Shown: one piece after another, positions 52,757 to 62,565 of the stretch
Position numbering within the stretch: the stretch's first letter is position 1
Layout of the letters: every line of letters begins with the position of its first letter
Source of the DNA: Serratia proteamaculans
GTDB taxonomy: Bacteria; Pseudomonadota; Gammaproteobacteria; Enterobacterales; Enterobacteriaceae
Length of the DNA stretch: 64,000 nucleotides
Direction of reading: 5' to 3'
Assembly: GCF_013337185.1 (NCBI RefSeq)
Contig: NZ_SWDE01000007.1
Location: 124,001 to 188,000, forward strand
Notes under the pieces: model-generated
The model's input: only the letters and a program-made list of their open reading frames with translations
Database searches by the model: none
Told to the model about the DNA's origin: nothing
Made by a program: the position numbers and the translations under genes

Positions 52757-52780
52757 AGCTGAAGCTGTAAAAAGAAGGTA

Positions 52781-54400
52781 TTACAGTTTTGGACCGGCGC
52801 TGACCAATGCGGCACCTGCCGGAGTATCGGTGTATTTGTCAAAGTTGGTGACAAAACGCTCGGCCAGATCCTGTGCCTTCTCTTGCCATTGCTCAAGGCT
52901 GGCGTAAGTGGCGCGTGGATCCAGGATATCCGGGTTAACGCCCGGCAGTGAGGTTGGCATCGCCAGGTCGAAGATAGGCAGAGTAATAGTTTCTGCCTTA
53001 TCGATTTCACCGCTGAGGATCGCGTCGATAATGCCGCGGGTATCCTTGATCGAGATACGTTTGCCGGTGCCGTTCCAGCCGGTGTTCACCAGATAGGCCT
53101 GCGCGCCGGCAGCCTGCATGCGTTTCACCAGCACTTCAGCGTACTGCGTTGGGTGCAGTGACAGGAAGGCTGCGCCGAAGCAGGCGGAGAAGGTTGGGGT
53201 CGGCTCGGTCACGCCGCGTTCGGTACCGGCCAGTTTGGCGGTAAAGCCAGACAGGAAGTGGTACTGGGTCTGGTTAGCGGTCAGGCGAGAGACCGGCGGC
53301 AGTACGCCGAAGGCGTCTGCGGTCAGGAAGATCACCTTGGTGGCGTGACCCGCTTTGGAAACCGGCTTCACGATATTCTGGATGTGATAGATCGGGTAGG
53401 AAACGCGGGTGTTCTCGGTTTTCGAACCATCATTGAAATCTATGGTGCCGTCAGCGAGAACGACGACGTTTTCCAGCAGCGCATCGCGTTTGATGGCGTG
53501 ATAGATATCCGGCTCGGCTTCTTCAGACAGCTTGATGGTTTTGGCGTAGCAGCCGCCTTCGAAGTTAAATACGCCATCGTCATCCCAGCCGTGCTCGTCA
53601 TCGCCAATCAGCTGGCGTTTCGGATCGGTGGACAGGGTGGTTTTGCCGGTGCCGGACAGGCCGAAGAAGACCGCCACGTCGCCTTTCTCGCCTACGTTGG
53701 CCGAGCAGTGCATTGAGGCAATGCCTTTTAGCGGCAACAGGTAGTTCATGATGGAGAACATACCCTTTTTCATTTCGCCGCCGTACCAGGTGCCGCCAAT
53801 CAGTTGCATGCGCTCGGTCAGGTTGAAGGCGACAAAGTTTTCCGAATTCAGGCCCTGTTGCTGCCAGTTCGGGTTAGTGCATTTGGCGCCGTTCATCACC
53901 ACGAAGTCTGGCTCGAAATCCTGCAGCTCTTCATCAGTCGGGCGGATGAACATGTTTTTAACGAAGTGTGCCTGCCAGGCTACCTCGGTAATAAAGCGGA
54001 CTTTCAGGCGGGAGTCGGCGTTGGCGCCGCAGAAGGTATCCATCACAAACAGACGTTTACCGGAGAGTTGTGTGGTGACCAGCTGTTTCAGGTCTGCCCA
54101 GGTTTCCGGGCTAAGGGGTTTGTTGTCGTTTTTGCCTTTACCCTGATCGGCCCACCAGACGGTGTCGCGGGTGATGTCGTCACGGACGATGTACTTATCT
54201 TTCGGGGAACGGCCGGTAAAAATACCGGTGTCGACGGATACGGCACCCAGCTTGGTTACCACCCCACGCTCAAAACCTTCCAGAGATGGGTCTGTTTCTT
54301 CCTTGAACAGCAAGTCATAACTCGGGTTGTGAACGATTTCGCCGACGTTATGAATCCCATAAGCGGCCAGATCCTGAGGGGTTATACCTTTAACACGCAT
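52781..54400 (-). CDS. pckA: phosphoenolpyruvate carboxykinase (ATP)
   Basis: A 539-residue ATP-dependent PEP carboxykinase (E. coli 540) that converts oxaloacetate to phosphoenolpyruvate, the entry to gluconeogenesis. The P-loop GLSGTGKT is at residues 247-254. The substrate-binding [10 protein letters not shown], the metal-binding MHCSANVG and [21 protein letters not shown] blocks are complete. It is a single-gene unit with a strong terminator. The gene lies next to ompR-envZ as in E. coli except for the toxin-antitoxin insertion. Confidence 0.97.
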   Translation of the reverse strand: MRVKGITPQDLAAYGIHNVGEIVHNPSYDLLFKEETDPSLEGFERGVVTKLGAVSVDTGIFTGRSPKDKYIVRDDITRDTVWWADQGKGKNDNKPLSPETWADLKQLVTTQLSGKRLFVMDTFCGANADSRLKVRFITEVAWQAHFVKNMFIRPTDEELQDFEPDFVVMNGAKCTNPNWQQQGLNSENFVAFNLTERMQLIGGTWYGGEMKKGMFSIMNYLLPLKGIASMHCSANVGEKGDVAVFFGLSGTGKTTLSTDPKRQLIGDDEHGWDDDGVFNFEGGCYAKTIKLSEEAEPDIYHAIKRDALLENVVVLADGTIDFNDGSKTENTRVSYPIYHIQNIVKPVSKAGHATKVIFLTADAFGVLPPVSRLTANQTQYHFLSGFTAKLAGTERGVTEPTPTFSACFGAAFLSLHPTQYAEVLVKRMQAAGAQAYLVNTGWNGTGKRISIKDTRGIIDAILSGEIDKAETITLPIFDLAMPTSLPGVNPDILDPRATYASLEQWQEKAQDLAERFVTNFDKYTDTPAGAALVSAGPKL

Positions 54401-54596
54401 GTCACTACTCCTTGGTCACAGAATTTCTGGCGCCAATTGTAGGGATTCAGCAGCGAGTAACCGCGATAGGTATCAAATATTTAACGTTTTAGTCGGTTTT
54501 TCGTTACGTTATGAGAGATAGCACACGGAAAAAAGCAAACGTGCAAACGGAGTAAACAGGCAGGCGCAGGGCGCGCCCGCCGATATGAGGTGCTAC

Positions 54597-55475
54597 TTAG
54601 TGCAACTGCTCACTTTCGTCGGTGTTACCGGTGTACAAGGCGGCAACGTCCACGGCATCAAACACATAGTGATTGCCGCAATAATCGCAGTGCATATCAA
54701 TATTGCCATCTTGCTCCAGCATCTGAGCCACTTCTTCCGCCGGTAACGTGATCAGCGCGTCAGCGCAACGCTGGCGTGAACAGGTGCAACGGAAGACAAC
54801 GTCCTGCGGTTCATACAGGGTAACTTCTTCCTGATGGTACAGGCGATAAAGCACTTCGTTGGCCGGCAGGCCGAACAGCTCTTCGCTTTTCACCGTGTTG
54901 GTCAGTTGCACCAGATGATCGAAGTCATCGGCATTCCCGTCCTGCGCCGGCAGAACCTGCAGCAGCATGCCGCCCGCGGCCGGTTGACCTTCAGACTCAC
55001 CGGTACGGATGAACAGGCGGGTCGGTAACTGCTCTGACTGACGGAAGTAAGCCTCGAGGCACTCGGCCAGCGTTTCACCTTCCAGTGCCACTACGCCCTG
55101 ATAGCGTTCGCCCTCGGTAGGGGCAATGGTGATCACCATGACGCCATTACCGATCATTTGGTGGAGCGTGCTGTCATCAGCAATTTCGCTTTGTACGCGC
55201 GCCACGCCACGCATTTCCTGGCGGTTGTTACCGTTAATCACCGCCAGCTTCAGCGGGCCGTCGCCTTGTAACTGCACGGTGATGTCGCCGTCGAACTTCA
55301 ACGTTGCGGTCAGCAGGCTGGTGGCAACCAGCAGTTCACCCAGCAGTTTCTTGACGGGTGCCGGATAGTCGTGGTTGTTCAGTACCTGCTGATAGGTTTC
55401 GCTGACGGTAACCAGCTCACCGCGCACCGCGTAGTTTTCAAACAGGTAACGGTGCAATTGGTCATGGTTAGACAT
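54597..55475 (-). CDS. hslO: redox-regulated chaperone Hsp33
   Basis: A 292-residue Hsp33 that becomes an active holdase when oxidative stress releases its zinc. The four zinc cysteines are Cys230 and Cys232 ([10 protein letters not shown]) and Cys263 and Cys266 ([11 protein letters not shown]), in the CxC...CxxC arrangement of the family. The N-terminal core has the usual [15 protein letters not shown] start. It lies after hslR with a 25-base gap, in the yrfG-hslR-hslO operon order known from E. coli. Confidence 0.96.
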   Translation of the reverse strand: MSNHDQLHRYLFENYAVRGELVTVSETYQQVLNNHDYPAPVKKLLGELLVATSLLTATLKFDGDITVQLQGDGPLKLAVINGNNRQEMRGVARVQSEIADDSTLHQMIGNGVMVITIAPTEGERYQGVVALEGETLAECLEAYFRQSEQLPTRLFIRTGESEGQPAAGGMLLQVLPAQDGNADDFDHLVQLTNTVKSEELFGLPANEVLYRLYHQEEVTLYEPQDVVFRCTCSRQRCADALITLPAEEVAQMLEQDGNIDMHCDYCGNHYVFDAVDVAALYTGNTDESEQLH

Positions 55476-55500
55476 AGTTTTCTCTCATTGCGGTGAGGGG

Positions 55501-55908
55501 TTATTCCTGCTCACCAAATTTAAATTTAATCAGGTCGCGCCGCTCTTTCTTGTCCGGACGGCGGTCCGGATGCGGCATGGTCAGCGCATTCATTTTGCGC
55601 GCGAGCGCCACTTTCTCTCGGTTGGCGATGCTGGCCTCGGTTTCCTGATACATTTGTTGCGCCTCTTCGGCGCCGCGCCGTTGGCTGGTCACTGCCAGCA
55701 CGATCACCGTGCGTTCTTCGTTTCCCTGACGCAGTTTGATCTCGGCGTTAAGCTCGACAATCTTGCTCGGCTTGCCGCGCTGTCCGTTGTAGTGCACCTT
55801 GCCGCCGTCGATCATCTCCCGTGCCAGCGCGCGGGTCTTATAGAAACGTGCCGCCCATAGCCACTTGTCCAGCCGGACGGCTTCGTCGTCTGCTGCTTTT
55901 CCTTTCAT
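55501..55908 (-). CDS. hslR: ribosome-associated heat shock protein Hsp15
   Basis: A 135-residue S4-domain RNA-binding protein (E. coli Hsp15 is 133) that rescues stalled 50S subunits carrying peptidyl-tRNA after heat shock. The S4 motif is at the N-terminus: VRLDKWLWAARFYKTRALAREMIDGGKVHYNGQR. A basic tail follows (PHPDRRPDKKERRDLIKFK). Its start overlaps the yrfG stop as ATGA. Confidence 0.95.
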   Translation of the reverse strand: MKGKAADDEAVRLDKWLWAARFYKTRALAREMIDGGKVHYNGQRGKPSKIVELNAEIKLRQGNEERTVIVLAVTSQRRGAEEAQQMYQETEASIANREKVALARKMNALTMPHPDRRPDKKERRDLIKFKFGEQE

Positions 55909-56585
55909 CCATTCCCCCTGGCCAGCGCTGGTATCAACAGGCGGTAATCGCGCATCGATGGGTGATGCTGGAAGGTTTTCTCCGCCATGCTGGAATCCGG
56001 GTTTTGTACGCCCAGACAGTAGCGAATACCGAAGGCACGGGCGGCATCCAGAATCGGTTCGCCGTCGTCGACAAACAGCGTACGCTGCGGATCAAAACCG
56101 GTGTGTTGCTGCACTGCCTGCCACAAACGCTGATCTTCTTTCGGATAACCAAATGTGTGGGTGGAAAGTAATAAATCAAGGTGCCTGTCCAAACCGGTAT
56201 GCTCAATTTTTACCGCCAGGCTGTGCGGATGGGCGTTGGTCAACAAAATAGTCTGGTGGCCTGCCGCACGTAATGCCTGTAAAAACGGCTCGGTATCTTC
56301 ACGCAGACGAGCACGGTTGCCTACCTCGCTGGTCATTCGGTAAATATCCATGTCCAGCCGTTCGCTCCAGTAATCGAAGCAGTACCAGTTCATGGTGTGC
56401 TGCACGGCCAGATATTCCTGATGAATAATTTTACGTGCTTCATCGAAGGGAATAGCCCGCTGCTCGCTCAGGGCTTGCGGCACCAGGCTGAGCCAAAAGT
56501 GGCTGTCGAACTCCAGATCGAGCAGGGTACCGTCCATATCCAGCAGCACGGTATCGATCTCACTCCAGTCAAACTCGGGAACCAT
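55905..56585 (-). CDS. yrfG: GMP/IMP nucleotidase YrfG (HAD superfamily)
   Basis: A 226-residue HAD phosphatase (E. coli YrfG 222) with a purine-nucleotidase role. Motif I holds the nucleophile Asp16 and Asp18 (LLDMDGTLLDLEFD). Motif II is ILLTNAHPHS, the Lys motif lies near YPKEDQRLW, and motif IV is LFVDDGEPILDAARAFG. It is first of three coupled genes, with hslR starting in its stop codon. Confidence 0.92.
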   Translation of the reverse strand: MVPEFDWSEIDTVLLDMDGTLLDLEFDSHFWLSLVPQALSEQRAIPFDEARKIIHQEYLAVQHTMNWYCFDYWSERLDMDIYRMTSEVGNRARLREDTEPFLQALRAAGHQTILLTNAHPHSLAVKIEHTGLDRHLDLLLSTHTFGYPKEDQRLWQAVQQHTGFDPQRTLFVDDGEPILDAARAFGIRYCLGVQNPDSSMAEKTFQHHPSMRDYRLLIPALARGNG

Positions 56586-56681
56586 GAAAACTCCATAGGC
56601 GAACCGTCGGCGGTCCGCAGGATAAAGGTAATAGCGTTAGCGTAGCATAAGCTGATGACAGGGCGCAGGCCGGCTGGTGAC

Positions 56682-58814
56682 TCAGGGCATCGGCCGTAAT
56701 GACATCGGGGCGAGCTGCGGGTTAAAGCAACTTTCGTAGTAGCGCTGGATATCGGCGATGCGGTGCTGATTGATACGACGGCGCTGCACCAGTTTCCAAC
56801 TGTTGTAGCCCAGCACCACGGCGACGCTCAGCAGCAGCAGGCTGGTGCCGAGATAGCGCCACAGGGTGATGATATCCGGCTCGCTATGCAGTGCAATATG
56901 ACGGGTCCCATTGGCATCGACGCTGATATTGGTGATCACGCCCTGCGCCTCGAACGGCGTATGCAGCAGCATGCCGGCAAGGCGCTGTAGCTCATTCCAC
57001 TGGTCAAGTGCGTTGTATTCGTTTAACGGCACCGTCGGCTGCGGGTGATTCACCAGCTGTTTGCCTTCATCGCTGGTGATCAGGAACCCCCCCGGTGGTG
57101 GGCTGTTGAGCGCGGCTGCGGCCTGCCTGGTTTCGCTGTAGACGAAGGATGATGCGGCCACTTTGGTCAGGCTTTCCAGCGATTCGGCGCTCACCGGGCG
57201 CAGCAACACGTTCACCCCTTGCAGCGAGCCTGATTTGGCGCGTTTCACCAGGGTGCTCCAGTTTTTGACGTTGCCCAGATTGACCAGTGCGTTCTTCAGT
57301 CGGACGCAGTCATTATCCGCTTGGCACAGATCCTGCGTTTTCAGCACGATATCGGAAAAATCATCCAGCAGGATCATGCCGGATTTTTCGATTGCGCTGG
57401 CCAACTGTGGGTTGAGCTTTTGGTCGGTGCCGTCAGGGTGCAACTGGGCGTTAACCGTCGCCAGCAGGGCAGACGCCTTGTCGATCACTTCCGATTCCGG
57501 CTGTGGCAGTGGCGCCGCGTTGTTCCAGTAAATCCCTGAACAGTCGAACGGCATAAAGCTGGCGGAGCGCGTGCCGCTGGTTAACGGTGGCACATAGCAC
57601 ATGCCCGTACCCTGGGCTTTGAGGGTATCCCCGATACGCAGCGTTGCGCCTTCCAGTGTCTGTACGTTGGTCACTTCAATTTTTTGTGCGCCCTGCAGCC
57701 AGGCCATGCTCAGCTTGAGCGGCAGGCTGAGCGGGATATAGGTCAGCAACAGCAGCAGCACCAAAAGTGAACTGGCCATGAGTACCGCGTTCCTGCCCCA
57801 TTGCTGCAGCGGGAAGTTCTTCACCTCATCATGCAGCGAAAGGTAACGACCCTGGCGCAGCACCTGACGGTTAAGGTAGATATCCACGTCGGTGGTTTTA
57901 CCCAGATCCTGAGTGATGTAGGGCTGCCAGTGCGGCGGATAAATCAGGTCAATGATGCCGAGTGAAATGTTGCTGATCTGCCCCTGATTGGATTCGCCAA
58001 ACAGCCCCCAGCGCTTGGGGGTACCCCGCAGGCAGTGCACTTCTTTTAGTTCGCGGGTGGCGGGGCGGCGGAACAGGTTCCAGCAGCCCCAGGCGATCAT
58101 CAACACGGCGACGACAATCATCCAGGGGATCACCACGACCGGGCTTATCAGGCTGAAGAACAGCAGCAGCAGGGCAGCCGAGATAATAGCGGCTTCCTTG
58201 ATACCGTTCGGGCGATTGAGTGCGTGTTCTTCCGAGGTTTCCTTGCGGATATTCAGCAGTTCGACATGCTCGCTCTCTTCCTTGCGGATAGAGGCGTTTT
58301 GGCTCGGGGTTGCCTTCACCACCGGCGGCAGCGGCCGATCGTGAATATGGTCTTTCAGCGAATGCCCGTTGAGCGAGATCACCAGCGGCAGCGTCTGGGT
58401 TCTAATCACTTCCACATGGTTATCGGCGCTGATGTACTGCTCCCAGAACGGCGGCAGATGCACCTCTTCGGCGTCCAGATAATAGCGCCATTTATTAGGC
58501 TCATCGCTGGCCAGCCCGTAGCGGGTGATAGCGTGGGTGATCGGGTAGACGTTGTCGCTTTGTGGGGTCAGCGCCAGCTTGGCAGAAGGCAATGAATTGC
58601 TGCCGGGCAACAGTTTGTTGCTCAGCTTGTTTTGTTGGCCGAGATAGTGCTCAACGGCGGCGCGTTCTTCGCCGGTCAGCTTGCGGTGTGTGGGTTTGAT
58701 AAAGGGCAGCGTACGCGTCAGCAGCGGCTGATTGCGGGCTTTGAACCAAAGATACAGGCCGGCGGCAATCAGGCAGGCAAGCACTAAGGCCAATATCAAC
58801 ACTATTGTGCTCAT
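56682..58814 (-). CDS. igaA: Rcs phosphorelay inhibitor IgaA (YrfF)
   Basis: A 710-residue multi-spanning inner-membrane protein, essentially the length of E. coli YrfF (711). An N-terminal TM (IVLILALVLACLIAAGLYLW) is followed by a cytoplasmic region, a TM pair near residues 210-245, another near 340-365, a large periplasmic domain with four or more cysteines (CYVPPL, DCSGIYW, LCQADNDC) and a final TM near 660-680. IgaA restrains the Rcs envelope-stress system and is usually essential where Rcs is active. It is divergent from nudE across about 465 bases. Confidence 0.93.
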   Translation of the reverse strand: MSTIVLILALVLACLIAAGLYLWFKARNQPLLTRTLPFIKPTHRKLTGEERAAVEHYLGQQNKLSNKLLPGSNSLPSAKLALTPQSDNVYPITHAITRYGLASDEPNKWRYYLDAEEVHLPPFWEQYISADNHVEVIRTQTLPLVISLNGHSLKDHIHDRPLPPVVKATPSQNASIRKEESEHVELLNIRKETSEEHALNRPNGIKEAAIISAALLLLFFSLISPVVVIPWMIVVAVLMIAWGCWNLFRRPATRELKEVHCLRGTPKRWGLFGESNQGQISNISLGIIDLIYPPHWQPYITQDLGKTTDVDIYLNRQVLRQGRYLSLHDEVKNFPLQQWGRNAVLMASSLLVLLLLLTYIPLSLPLKLSMAWLQGAQKIEVTNVQTLEGATLRIGDTLKAQGTGMCYVPPLTSGTRSASFMPFDCSGIYWNNAAPLPQPESEVIDKASALLATVNAQLHPDGTDQKLNPQLASAIEKSGMILLDDFSDIVLKTQDLCQADNDCVRLKNALVNLGNVKNWSTLVKRAKSGSLQGVNVLLRPVSAESLESLTKVAASSFVYSETRQAAAALNSPPPGGFLITSDEGKQLVNHPQPTVPLNEYNALDQWNELQRLAGMLLHTPFEAQGVITNISVDANGTRHIALHSEPDIITLWRYLGTSLLLLSVAVVLGYNSWKLVQRRRINQHRIADIQRYYESCFNPQLAPMSLRPMP

Positions 58815-59279
58815 GCTATCCCCATCCTGAACCCGTGAACCTCACCAACCTGATGAATCCTGGACTATTATACGCAGCCAAATCACCAAGAGACACCCTG
58901 ATCCGTAACGAGAGAGCAGATTCTCCGTCGGGATCTCACTTATTGATAAAAATTTCAGTCTTATTGCCCTGTCTTACCTGCGTGATGATAGCAACCAGGT
59001 TGCACTGCCGATATCGGCATTATCTTATTTTAATGCGCTCTTTTTGCAGGATGAGAACAGAAAAGCGGCGGGTACTGGCTACGCTTGTTAAAAAAAAGTA
59101 AATTACTGCTTGTGCTCGTTGCGGCAAAGGTTCTCATTAACGCACAATGTGATCAAGATCGGATTTGGTCAGCGTTTGAACGCATGCGGACCGCGCGTCA
59201 CGCCAATCATTATTCTGGTTACCCGCGTTATCACGCCCGATGCTGTGGCCTGCTAGCGGATAACTCATTTGAGGCAATC
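58815..59279. other. igaA-nudE intergenic region
   Basis: 465 bases between divergent genes. The nudE frame is open back to 59085, but that extension lacks family similarity and a ribosome-binding site. The only element I can point to is the CRP-like site listed separately. Confidence 0.5.
59145..59166. promoter_or_regulatory. candidate CRP binding site upstream of nudE
   Basis: The 22 bases match the CRP consensus at about 18 positions by eye. The left half, AATGTGATC, is complete; the right half reads GATCGGATTT instead of GATCACATTT. It lies about 115 bases before nudE. Confidence 0.5.
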
Positions 59280-59834
59280 ATGGATAAACACCTGCAAAAA
59301 CCTAAAATTCTGAAAGTGGAAACGGTCGCACGTTCGCGTTTATTTAACGTTGAGTCGGTCGATTTGGAGTTCAGTAACGGTGTACGGCGGGTGTATGAGC
59401 GGATGCGGCCCTCAGACCGCGAGGCCGTGATGATTGTGCCGGTGATTGGCGACGATTTGCTGCTGATCCGTGAATATGCCGTGGGCACTGAATCTTATGA
59501 GCTTGGCTTTCCCAAAGGTTTGATTGATCCGGGTGAAGGCGTGCTGGAAGCGGCCAATCGCGAGCTGATGGAAGAGGTGGGTTTTGGCGCCAGACGCTTT
59601 GATTTCCTCAGCAAGTTGACGATGGCCCCGTCGTACTTTTCCAGCAAGATGAATATCGTACTGGCGCACGATCTCTACCCGCAGAGTCTGGAAGGGGATG
59701 AGCCGGAGCCTTTGCCGCAGGTGCGTTGGCCAATAGCCGACATGATGGCGTTGCTGGCAGAGCCTGATTTCCGCGAGGCGCGCAACGTTAGTGCGTTGTT
59801 CCTCACCGAGGCATTTTTACGTGGTTCCCGCTAA
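59280..59834 (+). CDS. nudE: ADP compounds hydrolase NudE
   Basis: A 184-residue Nudix hydrolase (E. coli NudE 186) that cleaves ADP-ribose, NADH and diadenosine polyphosphates. The Nudix box reads GLIDPGEGVLEAANRELMEEVGF, fitting G-x5-E-x7-REU-x-EE-x-GU. The N-terminal VETVARSRLFNVESVDLEFSNGVRRVYERMRP matches NudE. The frame continues 65 codons upstream, but the ATG at 59280 with GAGGCAA nearby gives the conserved start and length. A strong terminator shared with mrcA follows. Confidence 0.94.
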   Translation: MDKHLQKPKILKVETVARSRLFNVESVDLEFSNGVRRVYERMRPSDREAVMIVPVIGDDLLLIREYAVGTESYELGFPKGLIDPGEGVLEAANRELMEEVGFGARRFDFLSKLTMAPSYFSSKMNIVLAHDLYPQSLEGDEPEPLPQVRWPIADMMALLAEPDFREARNVSALFLTEAFLRGSR

Positions 59835-59850
59835 GCGCGACGGTTAAATG

Positions 59851-59883
59851 AAAAGGGCCCAGATTTATCTGGGCCCTTTTTTT
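59851..59883. terminator. bidirectional terminator between nudE and mrcA
   Basis: AAAAGGGCCCAGAT (59851-59864) pairs perfectly with ATCTGGGCCCTTTT (59867-59880), with further T after it. It lies between convergent stop codons. Confidence 0.95.
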
Positions 59884-59884
59884 A

Positions 59885-62443
59885 TTAGAACAACTCGTGG
59901 CTTTCGCCGCCGGGATCCGTCAGCGTCGTGCCGGTATCCCGCGATGGGTAGTCCGTCGGCTGAGTCCCTTCGATAAAGTACTCGGAACGGCTGCCGCCGC
60001 CGCCACCGGAAAGCTTACCGCTGCTCTTGTCGATGGTGACGCTGATAATGCCCGGTGGTGGGGTCACCTTCTGCTCTGGAATGCCTTCCAGTGCGGTTTT
60101 CATAAAGTCATCCCATGCCGGTTGCGCACTCTTGGCGCCGCCTTCACCGCCGGAAGCCTGATCCGGGATCGCACCGGATACCGTTGTACGGCCAAGGTCA
60201 CGGCGGTGATCATCGAAACCAATCCATACCGACGTCACGGTATCCGGGCCATAGCCGGAGAACCAGGCGTCTTTTGAACTGTTGGTGGTACCGGTTTTGC
60301 CACCGATATCACGACGTTTCAGGTCACGGCCTGCACGCCAGGCGGTCCCCATCCAACCCGGTTCGCCATAGATATTGCTGTTCAGCGCATCGTGCATCAG
60401 GAACGCCAGCGGGGTGCTGATAACGTGTGGCGCATACTGCTGATCGCCATCCTGCTGAACCTGAGCGGGGGTCACCTGCTCCAGCTGAGGCATTGGCACG
60501 TTGCCATTTTTACCTTCCTGCGACGTCGCGACATTTTCAATGTTGTCTTCGGAAAGTACGGCCGAACGGTGAGTGTCACCATAAATCACCGGTAGATTAC
60601 AGCTGTCGCAGACAATCTTCGGCTTGGTTTCGAACACTGTGTTGCCGTTATCGTCTTCAATCTTGGTGATGAAGTACGGATCCACCAGATAACCGCCGTT
60701 GGCCAGCACCGCGTAACCGCGGACCAGCTGCATTGGGGTGAACGAAGCCGAGCCCAGTGCCAGTGATTCGGTATGCACGATGTTTTGCGCCGGGAAGCCG
60801 AAACGCTGCAGGTATTCCGCTGCGTAATCAACGCCCATGGCACGCATCGCACGCACCATCACCACGTTCTTCGACTGTCCCAGCCCCTGACGCAGGCGAA
60901 TCGGGCCATCGTAGGTTGGCGGTGAGTTCTTCGGCCGCCAGTCGGTACCGGCGCCTGGATCCCAACGGGTGATCGGCAGGTCATTGAGGATAGTGGCCAG
61001 GGTCAGGCCCTTGTCCATCGCTGCGGTATACAGGAAAGGTTTGATGTTGGAACCAACCTGACGCAGCGCCTGAGTCACGCGGTTGAACTTGCTTTGGTTG
61101 AAGTCAAATCCGCCGACCAGCGCTTTCACCGCGCCGTCATTCGGGTTGATAGAAACCAGGGCTGAGTTGACGTCCGGCACCTGTGACAGCCACCAGTTTT
61201 CGCCCACCTTGCGAACCCACACTTGTTGACCGGCCTGCACCACATCGGTGACGCGTTTCGGCGTTGGGCCTTGCTGAGTGTCGGATCTGTAAGGTCGTGC
61301 CCAGCGCATGGTAGACATCGGCAGCGCCACATGGCTGCCGTCAGCCATCATGGCTGTGGCCTCTTCGGCGCTGGTTGAGACAATCACCGCCGGCGACAAT
61401 GGGCCGTAGTTTGGCAGATTCTTCAGGGAATCGACGATCTGCTTTTGGTCCCAGGCCGCTTCACCCACTTTCCACAGCACGTTGGACGGGCCGCGGTAGC
61501 CGTGGCGCATATCGTACGCCAGCACGTTGTTACGCACCGACTCCTGCGCCGCCAACTGCAGTTTCTTGGTGACGGTGGTGTAGACCTTGTAGCCGTCGGT
61601 ATAAGCATTGTCACCGTAACGCTTGATCATCTCCTGACGCACCATCTCGGAGAGATAGGGGGCGGAGAAGCTGATTTGTGGCGCATGGTAATTGGCCACC
61701 AGCTCTTCACTGCGCGCCTGATCGAACTGCGCCTGAGTGATGTAATGCTCATCCAGCATCCGCGACAGCACCACGTTGCGGCGAGCGACGGCGCGATCGT
61801 GGGAGTAGAGCGGATTGAAGGTTGACGGGGCTTTCGGCAAGCCGGCGATGGTCGCCATTTCGCTTAAGCTGAGCTGGCTGACGTCTTTACCGAAGTAAAC
61901 CTGCGCCGCAGCACCCACGCCATAGGCGCGATACCCCAGATAGATTTTGTTCAGATACAGCTCGAGGATTTCGTCTTTGGTCAGCATCTGTTCGATGCGT
62001 ATTGCCAGGAAAGCTTCCTTGATCTTGCGCATCAGGGTGCGTTCCGGGCTTAAGAAGAAGTTTCTCGCCAGCTGCTGGGTAATGGTACTTGCCCCCTGTG
62101 ACGCATGGCCAGACACCAGCGCAATAGAGGCAGCACGGAAGATACCGATTGGGTCGACGCCATGATGCTCATAGAAGCGGCTGTCTTCGGTGGCGATAAA
62201 CGCATGCACCATAACCGGCGGAATTTGGTTCAGTTTTAGCGGAATACGGCGTTTTTCACCGTATTGGGCGATCAGCTCGCCGTCGGCGCTGTAAACCTGC
62301 ATCGGTATTTGCAGCCGCACATCTTTCAGCGTTGCGACGTCAGGCAGCTGTGGCTCGACATATTTGTACAAGCCAAAGATCGAGGCTGCCCCCAACACGA
62401 TGCAACACACTGCAAGGATTAGTAAATACTTTACGAACTTCAC
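59885..62443 (-). CDS. mrcA: penicillin-binding protein 1A
   Basis: An 852-residue class A PBP (E. coli 850) that polymerises and cross-links peptidoglycan. A signal-anchor TM (KYLLILAVCCIVLGAASIFGLY) leads into the GT51 domain with EDSRFYEHHGVD (catalytic Glu) and QGASTITQQLARN. An OB-like linker and the transpeptidase domain follow, with SxxK in VGSNIKPFLYTAA, SxN in GLGQSKNVVMV and KTG in GGKTGTTNSSKDAWF. The C-terminus is Gly/Ser-rich. It is divergent from the hofM operon, as in E. coli. Confidence 0.96.
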   Translation of the reverse strand: MKFVKYLLILAVCCIVLGAASIFGLYKYVEPQLPDVATLKDVRLQIPMQVYSADGELIAQYGEKRRIPLKLNQIPPVMVHAFIATEDSRFYEHHGVDPIGIFRAASIALVSGHASQGASTITQQLARNFFLSPERTLMRKIKEAFLAIRIEQMLTKDEILELYLNKIYLGYRAYGVGAAAQVYFGKDVSQLSLSEMATIAGLPKAPSTFNPLYSHDRAVARRNVVLSRMLDEHYITQAQFDQARSEELVANYHAPQISFSAPYLSEMVRQEMIKRYGDNAYTDGYKVYTTVTKKLQLAAQESVRNNVLAYDMRHGYRGPSNVLWKVGEAAWDQKQIVDSLKNLPNYGPLSPAVIVSTSAEEATAMMADGSHVALPMSTMRWARPYRSDTQQGPTPKRVTDVVQAGQQVWVRKVGENWWLSQVPDVNSALVSINPNDGAVKALVGGFDFNQSKFNRVTQALRQVGSNIKPFLYTAAMDKGLTLATILNDLPITRWDPGAGTDWRPKNSPPTYDGPIRLRQGLGQSKNVVMVRAMRAMGVDYAAEYLQRFGFPAQNIVHTESLALGSASFTPMQLVRGYAVLANGGYLVDPYFITKIEDDNGNTVFETKPKIVCDSCNLPVIYGDTHRSAVLSEDNIENVATSQEGKNGNVPMPQLEQVTPAQVQQDGDQQYAPHVISTPLAFLMHDALNSNIYGEPGWMGTAWRAGRDLKRRDIGGKTGTTNSSKDAWFSGYGPDTVTSVWIGFDDHRRDLGRTTVSGAIPDQASGGEGGAKSAQPAWDDFMKTALEGIPEQKVTPPPGIISVTIDKSSGKLSGGGGGSRSEYFIEGTQPTDYPSRDTGTTLTDPGGESHELF

Positions 62444-62565
62444 CTGAGATTTCCCATTTTCATGTCATTTGGGCAGTTTATAAACAACCGCGCGGTAGTA
62501 TAAAGGCAAGCCTGCAACATGGATATGTTCTTTTGTTATCTGACGATATGGAGGTCGGGCAAAAT

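Noticed and set aside
59085-59279. 65-codon N-terminal extension of nudE
   Set aside because: Not part of the family, covers the candidate CRP site, and a normal start with the conserved N-terminus exists at 59280.
62332-62565. 78-codon N-terminal extension of hofM
   Set aside because: Overlaps the mrcA start on the other strand; the ATG at 62566 has GGAGG upstream and the family N-terminus.
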